Made by a program: the position numbers and the translations under genes. A stretch of DNA of 64,000 bases, taken from NCBI GenBank assembly GCA_013822725.1, contig PNKX01000015.1, positions 62,001 to 126,000 of the forward strand, written 5' to 3'. The stretch is from Pirellula sp. (GTDB taxonomy: Bacteria; Planctomycetota; Planctomycetia; Pirellulales; Lacipirellulaceae). Numbering within the stretch: position 1 is the first letter of the stretch; each line of letters begins with the position of its first letter. The notes beneath the pieces are model-generated. The model was not told where the DNA came from, ran no database searches, and was given only the letters and a program-made list of their open reading frames with translations. Below, piece by piece: positions 16,425-26,733 of the stretch.

Positions 16425-16747
16425 AATTTACTCCGATGAACTGTTCCGAATGCATTTACAAAGACGCTGCCCCGCTCGTAAACGATGCGGTTTGTCGATG
16501 CGCGCTTAAGTGCAAACTTGGCGCCATCGACATTCATTGACCCTTTGACAGGGCCAATCTAAATCAAAGCTCACGACTGACTTAACGGCAACCCCTATTG
16601 CGGAAGACCGCAGGGAAGAAACAGGCACAAAGCGAACCGCTAAACTGGTCTCTCGTCGAGCAATGCGGTCACTAGACAGCCAATTCGCACAAAAACGCAC
16701 TGAGTACAGATATTCCTGCATCCAACATTGCATTGTGTTCGTACGCG
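16425..16747. other. Intergenic region without recognisable gene
   Basis: 323 bp between the end of lspA and the start of the Rrf2 gene, both on the minus strand. It should hold the Rrf2 promoter. I see no coding sequence, RNA gene or convincing repeat. Confidence 0.5.
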
Positions 16748-17341
16748 TCAGCCCGCGACGAATGACTCAGGCGTTGCCGCCGACGCGGGCCGCCGCCAGG
16801 AGATCAAGAAGAGCGCGATCGCTCCGCAAACTAGCAGCGCATCGGCGATGTTAAAGTTTGGCCACACGTCAAACTGACCCTGCGGAGGATAGCGTCGTGC
16901 GACCAAAATCCAATCGCGCACGGCGTGAACTGTGCCTGAACGCGACGGGTCCCACTCGGACCACTCCAGACCAGGCAGGCCGAGTCGGTCGTACAAGTTC
17001 CCTACCACGCCGCCCAAGATGCATCCCAGGGCAATGGTGAGGCCGCGGTCGCGGGCCGCTCCAAACACAAAGAGCCAGACGGGGATGGCCACGGCCGCCG
17101 CAGTCGCGCAGACAGCGAAAACCCACACCTTTCCTTGCCCCATGCCGAAGAGGGCGCCTTCGTTGAGACTGAGCTGAAACCCCGCATGACCTTCCCAGAT
17201 CCAGCGGGGGACGCCATGCTCCCGCAAGTCGGGCTGGCTGAACATGTAGTGCTTCGAGCTCAGGTCGGCGGCGCATCCAGTGATGGCCAAGGCCCAGAAG
17301 AGGAGATGGCGACTCCACGGAATCGGGGATCGCTGATCCAT
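16748..17341 (-). CDS. lspA: Signal peptidase II (lipoprotein signal peptidase)
   Basis: 197 residues. Aspartic protease of the inner membrane that cleaves lipoprotein signal peptides before the lipidated Cys. Four hydrophobic segments are visible. The catalytic aspartates lie in the conserved blocks GGVVGNLYDRL and WPNFNIADALL, and the NEGALFGMGQG block is also present. The region between the two catalytic blocks carries an insertion (LEWSEWDPSRSGTVHAVRDWILVARRYPPQ when read through, given here as its start SEWDPSRSG), longer than in proteobacterial LspA. It lies downstream of the DksA-like gene on the same strand. Confidence 0.95.
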   Translation of the reverse strand: MDQRSPIPWSRHLLFWALAITGCAADLSSKHYMFSQPDLREHGVPRWIWEGHAGFQLSLNEGALFGMGQGKVWVFAVCATAAAVAIPVWLFVFGAARDRGLTIALGCILGGVVGNLYDRLGLPGLEWSEWDPSRSGTVHAVRDWILVARRYPPQGQFDVWPNFNIADALLVCGAIALFLISWRRPASAATPESFVAG

Positions 17342-17390
17342 CGCGATTGTGCTCCCTGCCCCGTCGGCAATGAATGAAGTGATAAAAAGT

Positions 17391-17476
17391 TCAGCCCCGG
17401 CCTTCGGCTGGAGGTCGCTCCGCCGGGGAGAATTCTTCCTGGGCGGGGCAACCGCCGGCCGAAGACCGGGGCTAAA
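17391..17476. repeat. GC-rich inverted repeat (AGCCCCGG family), copy 2 of 3
   Basis: Left arm TCAGCCCCGGCCTTCGGCTGG and right arm CCGGCCGAAGACCGGGGCTA flank a central CGCCGGGG/CCTGGGCGGGG pairing. It separates lspA from the DksA-like gene and resembles the elements at 10362 and 63025. Confidence 0.75.
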
Positions 17477-17503
17477 ACGTTTTGGGTTGCTAACTCAAGT
17501 CGA

Positions 17504-17884
17504 TCAATCCAGCGGAGCTCGCTGATCGCGAGATTCCGCGCACTTAATGCAAACGGGCGTGTACGGGATGGCGTTCAGGCGGGCCTTCGGGATGATCCCC
17601 TCGCACTGTTCGCACTGACCGTACTCGCCTCCCTCAATCCGCTGCAAAGCCATCTCGATCATGCCGAGGCGGTCTTCTTCGTTGGCCAGGAGACTGAGGG
17701 TGAACTCTTGTTCGTAGTTCTCGCTCCCAAGTTCCGCCATGTGGATGGGCATACTGGAACTACTGGCTCCGTCCGCTCCACCTTTACGCAACGCAGCATG
17801 GGTCATCGAGGTCACATCGCCGCGAAGCCGGGCCCGGATATCGATCAGTCGATCCCGGTACACCTTCATATCCGCTTTCTTCAT
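17504..17884 (-). CDS. TraR/DksA-type zinc finger protein
   Basis: 126 residues. The start is the ATG at 17884, with GGAGG eight nt upstream; the frame is open for 39 further codons, but these lack family similarity. A helical coiled-coil N-terminal half (MKKADMKVYRDRLIDIRARL) is followed by a C4 zinc finger CEQCEGIIP...VCIKCAE. DksA-like proteins enter the RNA polymerase secondary channel and adjust promoter choice, often with ppGpp. Here the tip acidic pair of true DksA is not obvious, so a general DksA/TraR role is the safe call. It precedes lspA. Confidence 0.88.
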   Translation of the reverse strand: MKKADMKVYRDRLIDIRARLRGDVTSMTHAALRKGGADGASSSSMPIHMAELGSENYEQEFTLSLLANEEDRLGMIEMALQRIEGGEYGQCEQCEGIIPKARLNAIPYTPVCIKCAESRDQRAPLD

Positions 17885-18090
17885 GTTGTTCCTCCGGAGC
17901 GAGGCCCCCGACCGGCACGGCCGAAATGGGCCAAGAATCGTTATTGTAAAGCGAATAATCGGGAGCGTCAAACCGCTGGCTGAGGATTCATCGCCGCGCA
18001 AGTGGTTGTCTGGTATGGCGTTGCGTGGCAGGCTCTAGTTGGCTGCCGTACAGGCGGCTGACTCGCTAACGGGCCTCAGGGAGGTTCTGG

Positions 18091-18279
18091 ATGGTCGAAG
18101 TGGCGCTGGAGATTTGCTGTCGAGTCATCGCGCATCTGATCTTTTGGATCATCATCGTCATCCTGGTCACCCCCGCGGTCTTGTTCGTCGCTGCGTGGCA
18201 GCGAGGGTCCTACTGGCAGAATGTTCGCGCGAACTACGTGAAGTTTTTCGAGTTTTGCGATCCCACGACGTTTCTCTAA
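18091..18279 (+). CDS. Small single-pass membrane protein
   Basis: 62 residues (MVEVALEICCRVIAHLIFWI onward) with one strongly hydrophobic segment at about 13-35 and a polar tail ending NYVKFFEFCDP. A good ribosome-binding site (AGGGAGG, six nt before the ATG) supports translation. It lies between the divergent DksA-like gene and thrC. No function can be assigned; it is short, and a chance frame cannot be excluded. Confidence 0.55.
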   Translation: MVEVALEICCRVIAHLIFWIIIVILVTPAVLFVAAWQRGSYWQNVRANYVKFFEFCDPTTFL

Positions 18280-18458
18280 CCGACTGAATGGCTGGGATTT
18301 GGGGCCATGGCCGCGGGTTCGCCGCTCCGTTGCCGCTCTGCACCGGCGAAGCTAGACTTAGTAAGTCGTTTTCCCCATTACGCTTACTACCAGTCTGCGC
18401 TCGGCCTGCCGATCCTGGCGGCGCCCGATCAGCCTCAATTCGCGGAGCATCGGATCAG

Positions 18459-19874
<1,416 letters not shown>

Positions 19875-19891
19875 TGCAATGAAGGTGCATC

Positions 19892-20125
19892 ATGACCGTT
19901 CAAACTTTTCGTGATCTGCTTACAGACCGACCGTTCCAGCCCTTTCGGGTCGTCATGTCGAGCGGTCAATCGTACGAGGTCCGTCATCCGGAAATGGCTT
20001 TCGTTACGAAGACGGACCTGCTCGTCGGTATTGACGTCGAAGACGACGGAGTGCCGGCAAGATTCAAGATTTGTTCATTGCTGCATGTGACCGCCGTCGA
20101 GCCGCTCGAAACTGCATCAAAGTAA
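19892..20125 (+). CDS. Small conserved hypothetical protein
   Basis: 77 residues (MTVQTFRDLLTDRPFQPFRV onward). It is a compact beta-rich protein: FRVVMSSGQSYEVRHPEM then VGIDVEDDGVPARFKICSLLHVTAVEPL. I recall similar short proteins scattered in planctomycete genomes, with no known function. It lies between thrC and dapB on the same strand with gaps of under 25 bp, so it is probably in one transcript. GAAGG lies upstream of the ATG. Confidence 0.75.
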   Translation: MTVQTFRDLLTDRPFQPFRVVMSSGQSYEVRHPEMAFVTKTDLLVGIDVEDDGVPARFKICSLLHVTAVEPLETASK

Positions 20126-20148
20126 GTACTACGGAGAGAGTTAGCAGG

Positions 20149-20943
20149 ATGCCCGTCAAGTTAGCCATTCACGGCGCCGCCGGGCGCATGGGCCGTCGCG
20201 TCGTCGCCCTCGCCAGCCAAGATCCGCAGATTGAAATCGTCGCAGCGCTAGAGTCGGCCGGTAGCCGCTTGCTCGGCCAAGACGCCGGCATCGTCGCCGG
20301 CGGCGAGAAGCTCGGCGTGTCGCTGTCGGTCGTCGGCGAAAGCGCCGCCGACGTGGTGATCGACTTCTCGGTCCCCGACGCCGGCATCGCGATCGTCGAT
20401 CACTGCCTGAAGTCGAAGAAACCGCTGGTGATCGCCACCACTGGCTTTGAGGCGGATCAAAAAGAGTTCATCGCCACCGCCGCGAAGCAGATTCCGATCG
20501 TCTTCGCGCCGAGCATGAGCACCGCAGTCAATCTGGTGATGAAGCTCACCGAGATCGCCGGCAAGGTGCTGAAGGATTACCCCTCGGGCGTCGACGTCGA
20601 AATCATCGAACGTCATCACCGCTTCAAGGAAGACGCCCCCAGCGGCACCGCGCTGAAGTTCGGCGAGATCGTCGCCGAGGCGATGGGACTCACCGATCAC
20701 GTCCACGGCCGCGAAGGTCGCACCGGCAAACGGACCTCGCAAGAGATCGGCTACCACGCCGTCCGCACCGGCGACAATCCCGGCGAACACACGATCGTCT
20801 TCGGCATGCTCGGCGAAACGATCGAGCTGCGCGTCGCCGCCAGCAACCGCGACTGCTACGCCCAAGGGGCGATCCTCGCGGCGAAGTGGCTCGTCGGCAA
20901 ACCGGCGGGAATGTACGGCATGAAGGAAGTGTTGGGGCTTTAA
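20149..20943 (+). CDS. dapB: 4-hydroxy-tetrahydrodipicolinate reductase
   Basis: 264 residues from the ATG at 20149, which gives the standard DapB N-terminus. The nucleotide-binding loop is HGAAGRMGRR (about 7-16), and the catalytic/substrate block is ERHHRFKEDAPSGTALKFGE (about 155-175). Length matches the family. The enzyme reduces the DapA product in the lysine and diaminopimelate pathway. It is in a cluster with thrC and a 77-residue protein. Confidence 0.96.
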   Translation: MPVKLAIHGAAGRMGRRVVALASQDPQIEIVAALESAGSRLLGQDAGIVAGGEKLGVSLSVVGESAADVVIDFSVPDAGIAIVDHCLKSKKPLVIATTGFEADQKEFIATAAKQIPIVFAPSMSTAVNLVMKLTEIAGKVLKDYPSGVDVEIIERHHRFKEDAPSGTALKFGEIVAEAMGLTDHVHGREGRTGKRTSQEIGYHAVRTGDNPGEHTIVFGMLGETIELRVAASNRDCYAQGAILAAKWLVGKPAGMYGMKEVLGL

Positions 20944-21053
20944 GCGGATGCTGGATGCTCGTCGCTGGATGCTGGATGGCAGGCAACAGCGTTGAGCGAC
21001 ATCTGCCTCCCTTACATCAAGTTACAAGCATCTAGCAACCAGCATCATCCTGT
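20944..21053. repeat. Quasi-palindromic repeat (GGATGCTGGATG words)
   Basis: After dapB, the words GGATGCTGGATGC, CGCTGGATGCTGGATGG and then their complements CAAGCATCTAGCAACC and AGCATCATCC form a loose inverted repeat. It is another dialect of the window-wide quasi-palindrome pattern. Confidence 0.65.
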
Positions 21054-21057
21054 TACC

Positions 21058-21432
21058 ATGGCCAAATGCGACGAAGGATACCTCTGCGACGTCTGCGGCC
21101 AAGACGTCGCTGAACTGACCGACAGCGAGATGTACCTCCGCTACATCGTCGGGATGCTCGATCCCGAAGTGCTCCACACGACCCCCGAGCGCCACATCCG
21201 CTGTAACCCCGCGCTGGCGCAGTACATCGTCGCCGACGACTTCCCGCCGGTCGTCGTCGAGGGGCCGTTCGACAAGCGTACGCTTGACTCGCGCTACGTC
21301 GGCCGCCGCGAGCGCCTCCTCACCCGCGGCTGGCGGCGGCTAAAAGAGGTCGCCGGCTCGGAAATTCCGATCATCGAGTATCCGCTGCCCGAAGTGGCGA
21401 ATGAAATCAGCCGCCGCAGCGCCGGCTTCTGA
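21058..21432 (+). CDS. Conserved hypothetical protein with N-terminal zinc-finger-like Cys motif
   Basis: 124 residues from the ATG at 21058, where the Cys motif begins. The N-terminus reads MAKCDEGYLCDVCGQDV, with CxxC preceded by another Cys and followed by a distant Cys in RHIRCNPALAQYIV; these could hold one zinc ion. The rest is charged, with a C-terminal PIIEYPLPEVANEI. I do not recognise the family by name. It lies just downstream of dapB on the same strand. Confidence 0.75.
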   Translation: MAKCDEGYLCDVCGQDVAELTDSEMYLRYIVGMLDPEVLHTTPERHIRCNPALAQYIVADDFPPVVVEGPFDKRTLDSRYVGRRERLLTRGWRRLKEVAGSEIPIIEYPLPEVANEISRRSAGF

Positions 21433-21565
21433 ATCCGCCAATCGGCGTTGCCGCCCCCGCGGCCACCAGCGGCACGGATGGTTGATAAAATGGCCCATGG
21501 CGCTGCCCGCCAATGGGGACGCGGTAGCGCCGTCTCGTCGCCTTCTCATCACAGGGCATCGCGCC

Positions 21566-24500
21566 ATGATCCGCTTCCGCTCGCTCACTCCAGCGCTCGC
21601 GCTGCTGCTCGCGACCGTCACGGTCGTTCGATTTGCAGCCGCTGAAGTAAATTGGGCCCGTCCGTTGCGCGTCGACCTCGGCATGAACACCGGCCGCAAC
21701 GATACGGGCACGCCAGGTTGGCAAGAGTGGCAAGTCGCCGATGGCGTCGCAGCGACGAAGGAGTTCGACGGCGTCACCGTCACGCTGCGCGCTATAGGCG
21801 CGGAAGAAATCAACGGCGACGAATCGGTCGCGCGAGCGAAGCTCAAAGGCGTATGGAACAAAGCAGGCCTCGCGCTAGGCGCGACGATGGCGACTGACGG
21901 CGTCATGGCGACGAGCGAGTCGCAGGCGCCGACGGCGATCGAGATCGAAATCTCGGGCCTTCCGCCAGGGCCGCAGTCGCTCGCGACCTATCACAACATC
22001 TTGGACGACGCCTCGCTCGCGCCGTACGCGATCACGGTCGACGGCGAAGAGGCGGCGACGAGCGTCGAACCCTCGCGGCGGGCCGCGGACAATCTCGCCG
22101 TCGCCAGTGCGTTCATCGAGTTCACCACGCAGGCCGATCAGCCCACCATCATTCGCATGGCCCCCCAAGACGAGTCGCTGCCGACGGCGGTGATATTGAA
22201 TGGGTTCGAGCTCGGTGCCGTCGACCCGACACGCAAGACGACGACCCCTTCCCCTGCCAATCGCGAGAAACACGTCGACGCCGACAGTGGGAAACTGAAG
22301 CTCTCCTGGCATGCTCCAGCGTCAGCCGTGAAGTACGAAGTTTACTTCGCGTCGGCTTCGTCAGGCGAGGCCGCGTTCGACGCGATCGCGACCGCCCGTC
22401 CTGACAGCGAAACGCATGTCGGCACGGTCAGCGGGACTAGCGTTCCGATCACCGTTGACCCGCTCAAAACGCTGCTTCATTACGCATGGCGCGTCGATGC
22501 GATCGCTGCCGACGGCCAAGGGACGCACGGCGATATCTGGCAGTTCCGCCCGCGCCATCTCGCCTTCCCCGGCTCCGAGGGCTACGGCCGCTTCGCGATC
22601 GGCGGGCGCGGCGGACGGGTGATTAAGGTGACGAATCTCAACGACAGCGGCCCCGGCACCTTCCGCGCGGCGATTGAAGCTGACGGCCCGCGCACGGTCA
22701 TCTTCGACGTCGGCGGCAAAATCGTCCTCGACAGCAAGTTCATCATCCGCAATCCCTACCTCACCATCGCTGGCCAGACAGCGCCCGGCAAAGGCGTGTG
22801 CATCGCGAACTACAATCTCGGCATGCTCGGAACGCATGATGTGAGCGTGCGCTTCCTCCGCGTTCGTCCCGGCGACACATCAGGGCAAACGCTCGACGGC
22901 ATGGGGATGGCTTCGACCGACCACTCGATCATCGATCACTGTTCGATCAGCTGGACGCAGGACGAGGCGTTCAGTTCCCGCGGCGCCCGCAACGTGACGC
23001 TGCAGCGGACGCTCATCTCCGAGGCGCTGAACATCGCCGGCCACAAGAAATATAAAAAGGGGACGCAGCATGGCTACGCCGCGAGCATCAGCGGCGACGT
23101 CGGCAGCTTTCACCACAACCTGCTCGCTCACTGCTCGGGGCGGAACTGGAGCCTAGCCGGCGGGCTCGATAAGGCGACGCGCCACGCCGGGCGACTCGAC
23201 ATCCGCAACAACGTCGTTTTCAACTGGGGACACCGCACCACCGACGGCGGCGCCCGACAGGTAAACTTCGTCAACAACTACTACAAGCCAGGACCGTCGT
23301 CAGACGTGTTCCACGTGCTGATGGCCGAGCGCGAGGCAGTGCCCGCGTTCGGGCCGCAAGAATACTTCGTCGCAGGCAACGTGATGGAAGGCCGTTTCGG
23401 CGCCGACGATCCGCTCGCCGGAGTTTTCGAACGCCGCGGCGAGCCCCACAAGAATTTCATCGTGGCCGAGCCGTTCTTCGCATCGTTCGTCGCGACGCAA
23501 TCAGCCGAACAGGCGTACGCCGATGTCGTCGCCGACGTCGGCTGCAATGTGCCGACGCTCGACGATCACGATCGCCGCGTGCTCGGCGAAGTTCGCGATG
23601 GGACCACGACGTTCGTCGGCAGCGTGAGCGGGCTGAAAGGCCTTCCCGATTCGCAGAACGACGTGGGCGGCTGGGAAGACTACCCCGAGGTTCACCGGGC
23701 GAACGACTGGGATAGCGACGACGACGGCCTGCCGAACGCGTGGGAAGAATCGCACGGCCTCAATCCCAATTCCGTGGCGGGCGATTTCAGCGACGCCAAC
23801 GGCGATCGCAACAATGACGGCTACACGAACCTCGAAGATTATCTTTTCACGGTGGTTGCCGAAGCCGACGCCAAACGCCTCGATCAAGAGAAATCGGCCG
23901 CGGCCACCGATCAAACGTATCTCTTCACGTCCTTTCGCGGCGACGGCGAAGACGGCCTCCACTTCCTCACCAGCGAGGATGGCCTGAAGTGGACGGAGAT
24001 TCCTGGTGCATTCCTCAAGCCAAACGTCGGCAAGCACAAGTTGATGCGCGACCCTAGTCTTGCTCGCGGCGCCGACGGGACGTTCCACCTCGTTTGGACC
24101 ACCGGCTGGAAGGATGACCAGGGCTTTGGTTACGCCAGTTCACAGGACCTCGTCAATTGGAGCGAGCAGCGGTTCATTCCAGTGATGACACACGAGTCGA
24201 CGACCGTGAACGTCTGGGCCCCCGAGATCTATTTCGACGAGCCTAATGACCAATTCATCATCTGCTGGGCCTCGACAATCCCAGGCAAGTTTCCCGACAA
24301 CGCCGAGCCCCACGACAACAATCAACGGATGTACTACGCGACGACGCGCGACTTCAAGGAGTTCTCGCCGACGCGACTCTTCTACGATCCCGGCTTCAGC
24401 GTCATTGACGCAACGATCGTGCGCGACGGCGACCGCTATGTGCTCGTGCTGAAGAACAACAGCCGCGAGGTCCATCAGCTGCATACGGCCGAGGGAGATA

Positions 24501-24766
24501 GCCCGCTTGGCCCTTGGCGGGACGTCACGCCGCCATTCACCGATCACTACAGCGAAGGGCCGACCGTGATGCGACTCGGCGACGAGTGGATCGTCTACTA
24601 CGACGCCTACCGGAAGGAAATCTACGGCGCTGCGAAGACGCGCGACTTCAAGAACTTCACCGACGCGACCGGTGCGGTATCGTTCCCCCAGGGCCACAAG
24701 CACGGCACGGTACTCAAGGTTCCGCGAGCGATAGCGGCCGGACTGCAAGCCGCAGTCGCTCAATAG
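21566..24766 (+). CDS. Secreted pectate lyase (PL1) fused to a GH43-like beta-propeller
   Basis: 1066 residues from the ATG at 21566; the signal peptide ends at FAAAE. In order: a carbohydrate-binding-like beta domain (about 30-225), a fibronectin III-like domain (about 235-330), and a PL1 pectate lyase beta-helix (about 333-690). The lyase part is marked by AFPGSEGYGRFAIGGRGG, DHCSISWTQDEAF and YYKPG. A Ca-binding-like DSDDDGLPNAWE...DANGDRNNDGYTNLEDY segment (about 715-755) follows. The C-terminal half (about 770-1050) has GH43 five-bladed propeller features (MRDPSLARGADGTFHLVWT, VWAPEIYFD and VIDATIVRDGD). It likely cleaves pectin backbone and trims arabinose side chains. The lyase/propeller fusion is unusual. 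The downstream symporter gene is convergent. Confidence 0.85.
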   Translation: MIRFRSLTPALALLLATVTVVRFAAAEVNWARPLRVDLGMNTGRNDTGTPGWQEWQVADGVAATKEFDGVTVTLRAIGAEEINGDESVARAKLKGVWNKAGLALGATMATDGVMATSESQAPTAIEIEISGLPPGPQSLATYHNILDDASLAPYAITVDGEEAATSVEPSRRAADNLAVASAFIEFTTQADQPTIIRMAPQDESLPTAVILNGFELGAVDPTRKTTTPSPANREKHVDADSGKLKLSWHAPASAVKYEVYFASASSGEAAFDAIATARPDSETHVGTVSGTSVPITVDPLKTLLHYAWRVDAIAADGQGTHGDIWQFRPRHLAFPGSEGYGRFAIGGRGGRVIKVTNLNDSGPGTFRAAIEADGPRTVIFDVGGKIVLDSKFIIRNPYLTIAGQTAPGKGVCIANYNLGMLGTHDVSVRFLRVRPGDTSGQTLDGMGMASTDHSIIDHCSISWTQDEAFSSRGARNVTLQRTLISEALNIAGHKKYKKGTQHGYAASISGDVGSFHHNLLAHCSGRNWSLAGGLDKATRHAGRLDIRNNVVFNWGHRTTDGGARQVNFVNNYYKPGPSSDVFHVLMAEREAVPAFGPQEYFVAGNVMEGRFGADDPLAGVFERRGEPHKNFIVAEPFFASFVATQSAEQAYADVVADVGCNVPTLDDHDRRVLGEVRDGTTTFVGSVSGLKGLPDSQNDVGGWEDYPEVHRANDWDSDDDGLPNAWEESHGLNPNSVAGDFSDANGDRNNDGYTNLEDYLFTVVAEADAKRLDQEKSAAATDQTYLFTSFRGDGEDGLHFLTSEDGLKWTEIPGAFLKPNVGKHKLMRDPSLARGADGTFHLVWTTGWKDDQGFGYASSQDLVNWSEQRFIPVMTHESTTVNVWAPEIYFDEPNDQFIICWASTIPGKFPDNAEPHDNNQRMYYATTRDFKEFSPTRLFYDPGFSVIDATIVRDGDRYVLVLKNNSREVHQLHTAEGDSPLGPWRDVTPPFTDHYSEGPTVMRLGDEWIVYYDAYRKEIYGAAKTRDFKNFTDATGAVSFPQGHKHGTVLKVPRAIAAGLQAAVAQ

Positions 24767-24779
24767 TAATCGGCGGCTT

Positions 24780-24890
24780 CTACTCATCCCGCCGGAAGAT
24801 TCGTCTCAGGTCGCAGAGAAACCAGAGGAAGATCGCCACCGACCCCGGCCCCAGGACGATCACGCTCAACCAGGTGACGATTTCCATCAT
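24780..24890 (-). CDS. Small membrane subunit partnered with the symporter
   Basis: 36 residues, starting MMEIVTWLSVIVLGPGSVAI, with one transmembrane helix and an Arg-rich cytoplasmic end (CDLRRIFRRDE). The start codon overlaps the stop codon of the symporter gene (ATGA at 24887-24890), the classical sign of translational coupling. Small single-helix partners of Na+/solute symporters are known in several bacteria (for example MetS beside MetP in the NSS family); here the partner belongs to an SSS-type carrier, which is inference from position and composition. The gene is too short for most gene finders. Confidence 0.72.
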   Translation of the reverse strand: MMEIVTWLSVIVLGPGSVAIFLWFLCDLRRIFRRDE

Positions 24891-26395
24891 CGCGCCACCT
24901 CCTCGTCACGATCGAGGACATGGCCGACGAGAAACGCTGCGATCGAAACCGGCAACGCACAGAGTACGGCGTAGTCTTGCCATATTTCGACGCCGCCGAT
25001 GCGCCACACGTACGTCTCGTCATCGACGTCGTAGGCGCCGAGACTAAACAGCAGCCCATAGAAAGTGAACAGCCCGACGAAACCGCCGATCGCCCCCCAC
25101 AGCCCCGCCCCGCGCCGCGGTCGAAAAAAAAGGGCGCCCATCACCGGCACGAGCACAACCGACGCCATGATGCCCGCCATGAACTGCCAAGTGTCGCGCA
25201 TCCGGTCGAACAGCAGGCTCAACAACGCCGACGCAACCATCACGCCGAACACCCCGGCCCGCGTCATCACGAGCAGCCGGCGATCGCTCGCCTGCGGATC
25301 GAGCGTCGGCCGATAAATGTCGTACACGACGTTGCCGCTGGCGAGCAGCGAATAGCTGTCGATCATCGACATCGCCGCCGCCAGAATGCCGCCGATCATC
25401 AATCCCCGCAAACCCGTCGGCAACATCTCCATACAGACGGTCAGCAGCGCCGCCTTCCCTTCGAGATCTGCAGGCAGCATCCCCTGCTCCACCGCCGATC
25501 GAGCGATGATGCCAATGAGCGTCACCCCCCAGTCGTACGAGGCCCACAGCAAGATGCCGACCAAAAGCGCCCGCTGCACGCTCTTGGCATCGCTGGCGGC
25601 AAAAACGCGCTGATAGAACGCAGGCTCCACGAGTACAGTCAGCCCGGTGAGCGACCACGCTACCAGCATCCAGCCGCTTAAGCCCCCATGGTGGGAGAAG
25701 TGGTGCACCGTCTCGCTGCCCGCGTCGGCCGACATTCGCTCGACAAACGACCAGCCGCCGATCCACTCAACGGCGTACGGAATCGCGATCGCCAGCGAAA
25801 CGCACATCAGCACGAACTGCAATGTGTCACTGATCGCATCGGCCCACAGCCCTCCCATCATCGTATAAGCGGCGCAAACGCTGATCGCTACCAGCAGCCC
25901 CCAACCCGTCGGAATGCCGAGGAATTCCATCATCGTCATCATCCCCGCCATCGCGAGAATGGGCGCTGAGTAAAAGAAGCAGGCGGCCGCCCCAACGACG
26001 CGCGTCGGCATGCCGTAATGGCGTTCCAAAATATCTGAAAGCGTCATCGCCCCGCCGTAGCGCTTCAGCCGCGGCGCGATCACGAGGGCGGCGAACGCGA
26101 TGAAAAAATAGTAGGGCAAACTATACCAGAACCAGGCGACGACGCCGTAGTAGAAGCCCGACTCGCTCGTGCCGAACGTCACCTCAATGCCGTAATACGA
26201 ACTGACGAGCGTGCAAATCAGCAGCGGCGTCGTCAGCGCCCCGCCGGCGAGAAAGTAATCCTTGAACGCCCGAATCCGCGTTGAAAGCACGGCGCCGAGC
26301 GCCAGCATCGCCGTCAAATAGAGACCGATGACGGCGTAATCGAGGCCATCGAGCTGGGCGTGATCGAGAACTGCAAGCGGCGCGTTCAATGGCAC
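24887..26395 (-). CDS. Sodium:solute symporter (SSS family)
   Basis: 502 residues with about 13 hydrophobic segments. Family marks are LIGIIARSAVEQ, ISVCAAYTMMGGLWADAISDTLQF (the typical SSS TM5 block) and GGILAAAMSMIDSYSLLASGNVVYDIY. It begins at a GTG at 26395. It moves a solute into the cell with Na+. Given its position between a pectate lyase and galacturonate catabolism genes, a uronic acid or oligouronide is the likely solute, but this is inference from context. A 36-residue membrane protein overlaps its stop codon. Confidence 0.9.
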   Translation of the reverse strand: MPLNAPLAVLDHAQLDGLDYAVIGLYLTAMLALGAVLSTRIRAFKDYFLAGGALTTPLLICTLVSSYYGIEVTFGTSESGFYYGVVAWFWYSLPYYFFIAFAALVIAPRLKRYGGAMTLSDILERHYGMPTRVVGAAACFFYSAPILAMAGMMTMMEFLGIPTGWGLLVAISVCAAYTMMGGLWADAISDTLQFVLMCVSLAIAIPYAVEWIGGWSFVERMSADAGSETVHHFSHHGGLSGWMLVAWSLTGLTVLVEPAFYQRVFAASDAKSVQRALLVGILLWASYDWGVTLIGIIARSAVEQGMLPADLEGKAALLTVCMEMLPTGLRGLMIGGILAAAMSMIDSYSLLASGNVVYDIYRPTLDPQASDRRLLVMTRAGVFGVMVASALLSLLFDRMRDTWQFMAGIMASVVLVPVMGALFFRPRRGAGLWGAIGGFVGLFTFYGLLFSLGAYDVDDETYVWRIGGVEIWQDYAVLCALPVSIAAFLVGHVLDRDEEVAR

Positions 26396-26733
26396 GGCGA
26401 CGACCGACGGTGCTGGCTAGGGCTTGAAGAATGCCAGCAGCCTAGCTTGAACATGGCAACAGCGAAAGGCGCATCTGCCGGCGGTAAGGAGAGCGAAATT
26501 CCGACAGCTATACCATCATTCTGATATACCGTCATTCTGAGCGGAGCGAAGAATCTGGCAGCCCGTTTGATCCGCCGTGTGCCACTGGCGTGTCGCCAGT
26601 GGGAAGGTGGTACGCGGCATTCATTAACTATAGGTAACAAGCCCACCGTTTTCATCACGCAGGCTACATGCGAGCTAACCGGCGGGCAGGCCATTTTGCA
26701 CTTCTCACTCGCCGCGGCGAGTGGCACACAGCA
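26396..26733. repeat. Hairpin-rich intergenic region
   Basis: 338 bp with no supported gene. A 9-bp perfect hairpin CCACTGGCG/CGCCAGTGG is at 26582-26602, and an 18-bp palindrome CACTCGCC/GGCGAGTG is at 26706-26723. The flanks GTGTGCCACT (26577) and AGTGGCACAC (26720) also pair, so the whole forms a nested hairpin. The word GTCATTCTGAGCGGAGCGAA at about 26531 resembles a sequence I recall as a scattered repeat in unrelated bacterial genomes. The region is upstream of the symporter gene and downstream of the PEP-CTERM gene. Confidence 0.55.

Noticed and set aside
18288-18458. N-terminal extension of threonine synthase from the ATG at 18288
   Set aside because: The extra 57 residues do not resemble the family and the ATG lacks a ribosome-binding site. 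The GTG at 18459 starts just before the zinc ribbon.
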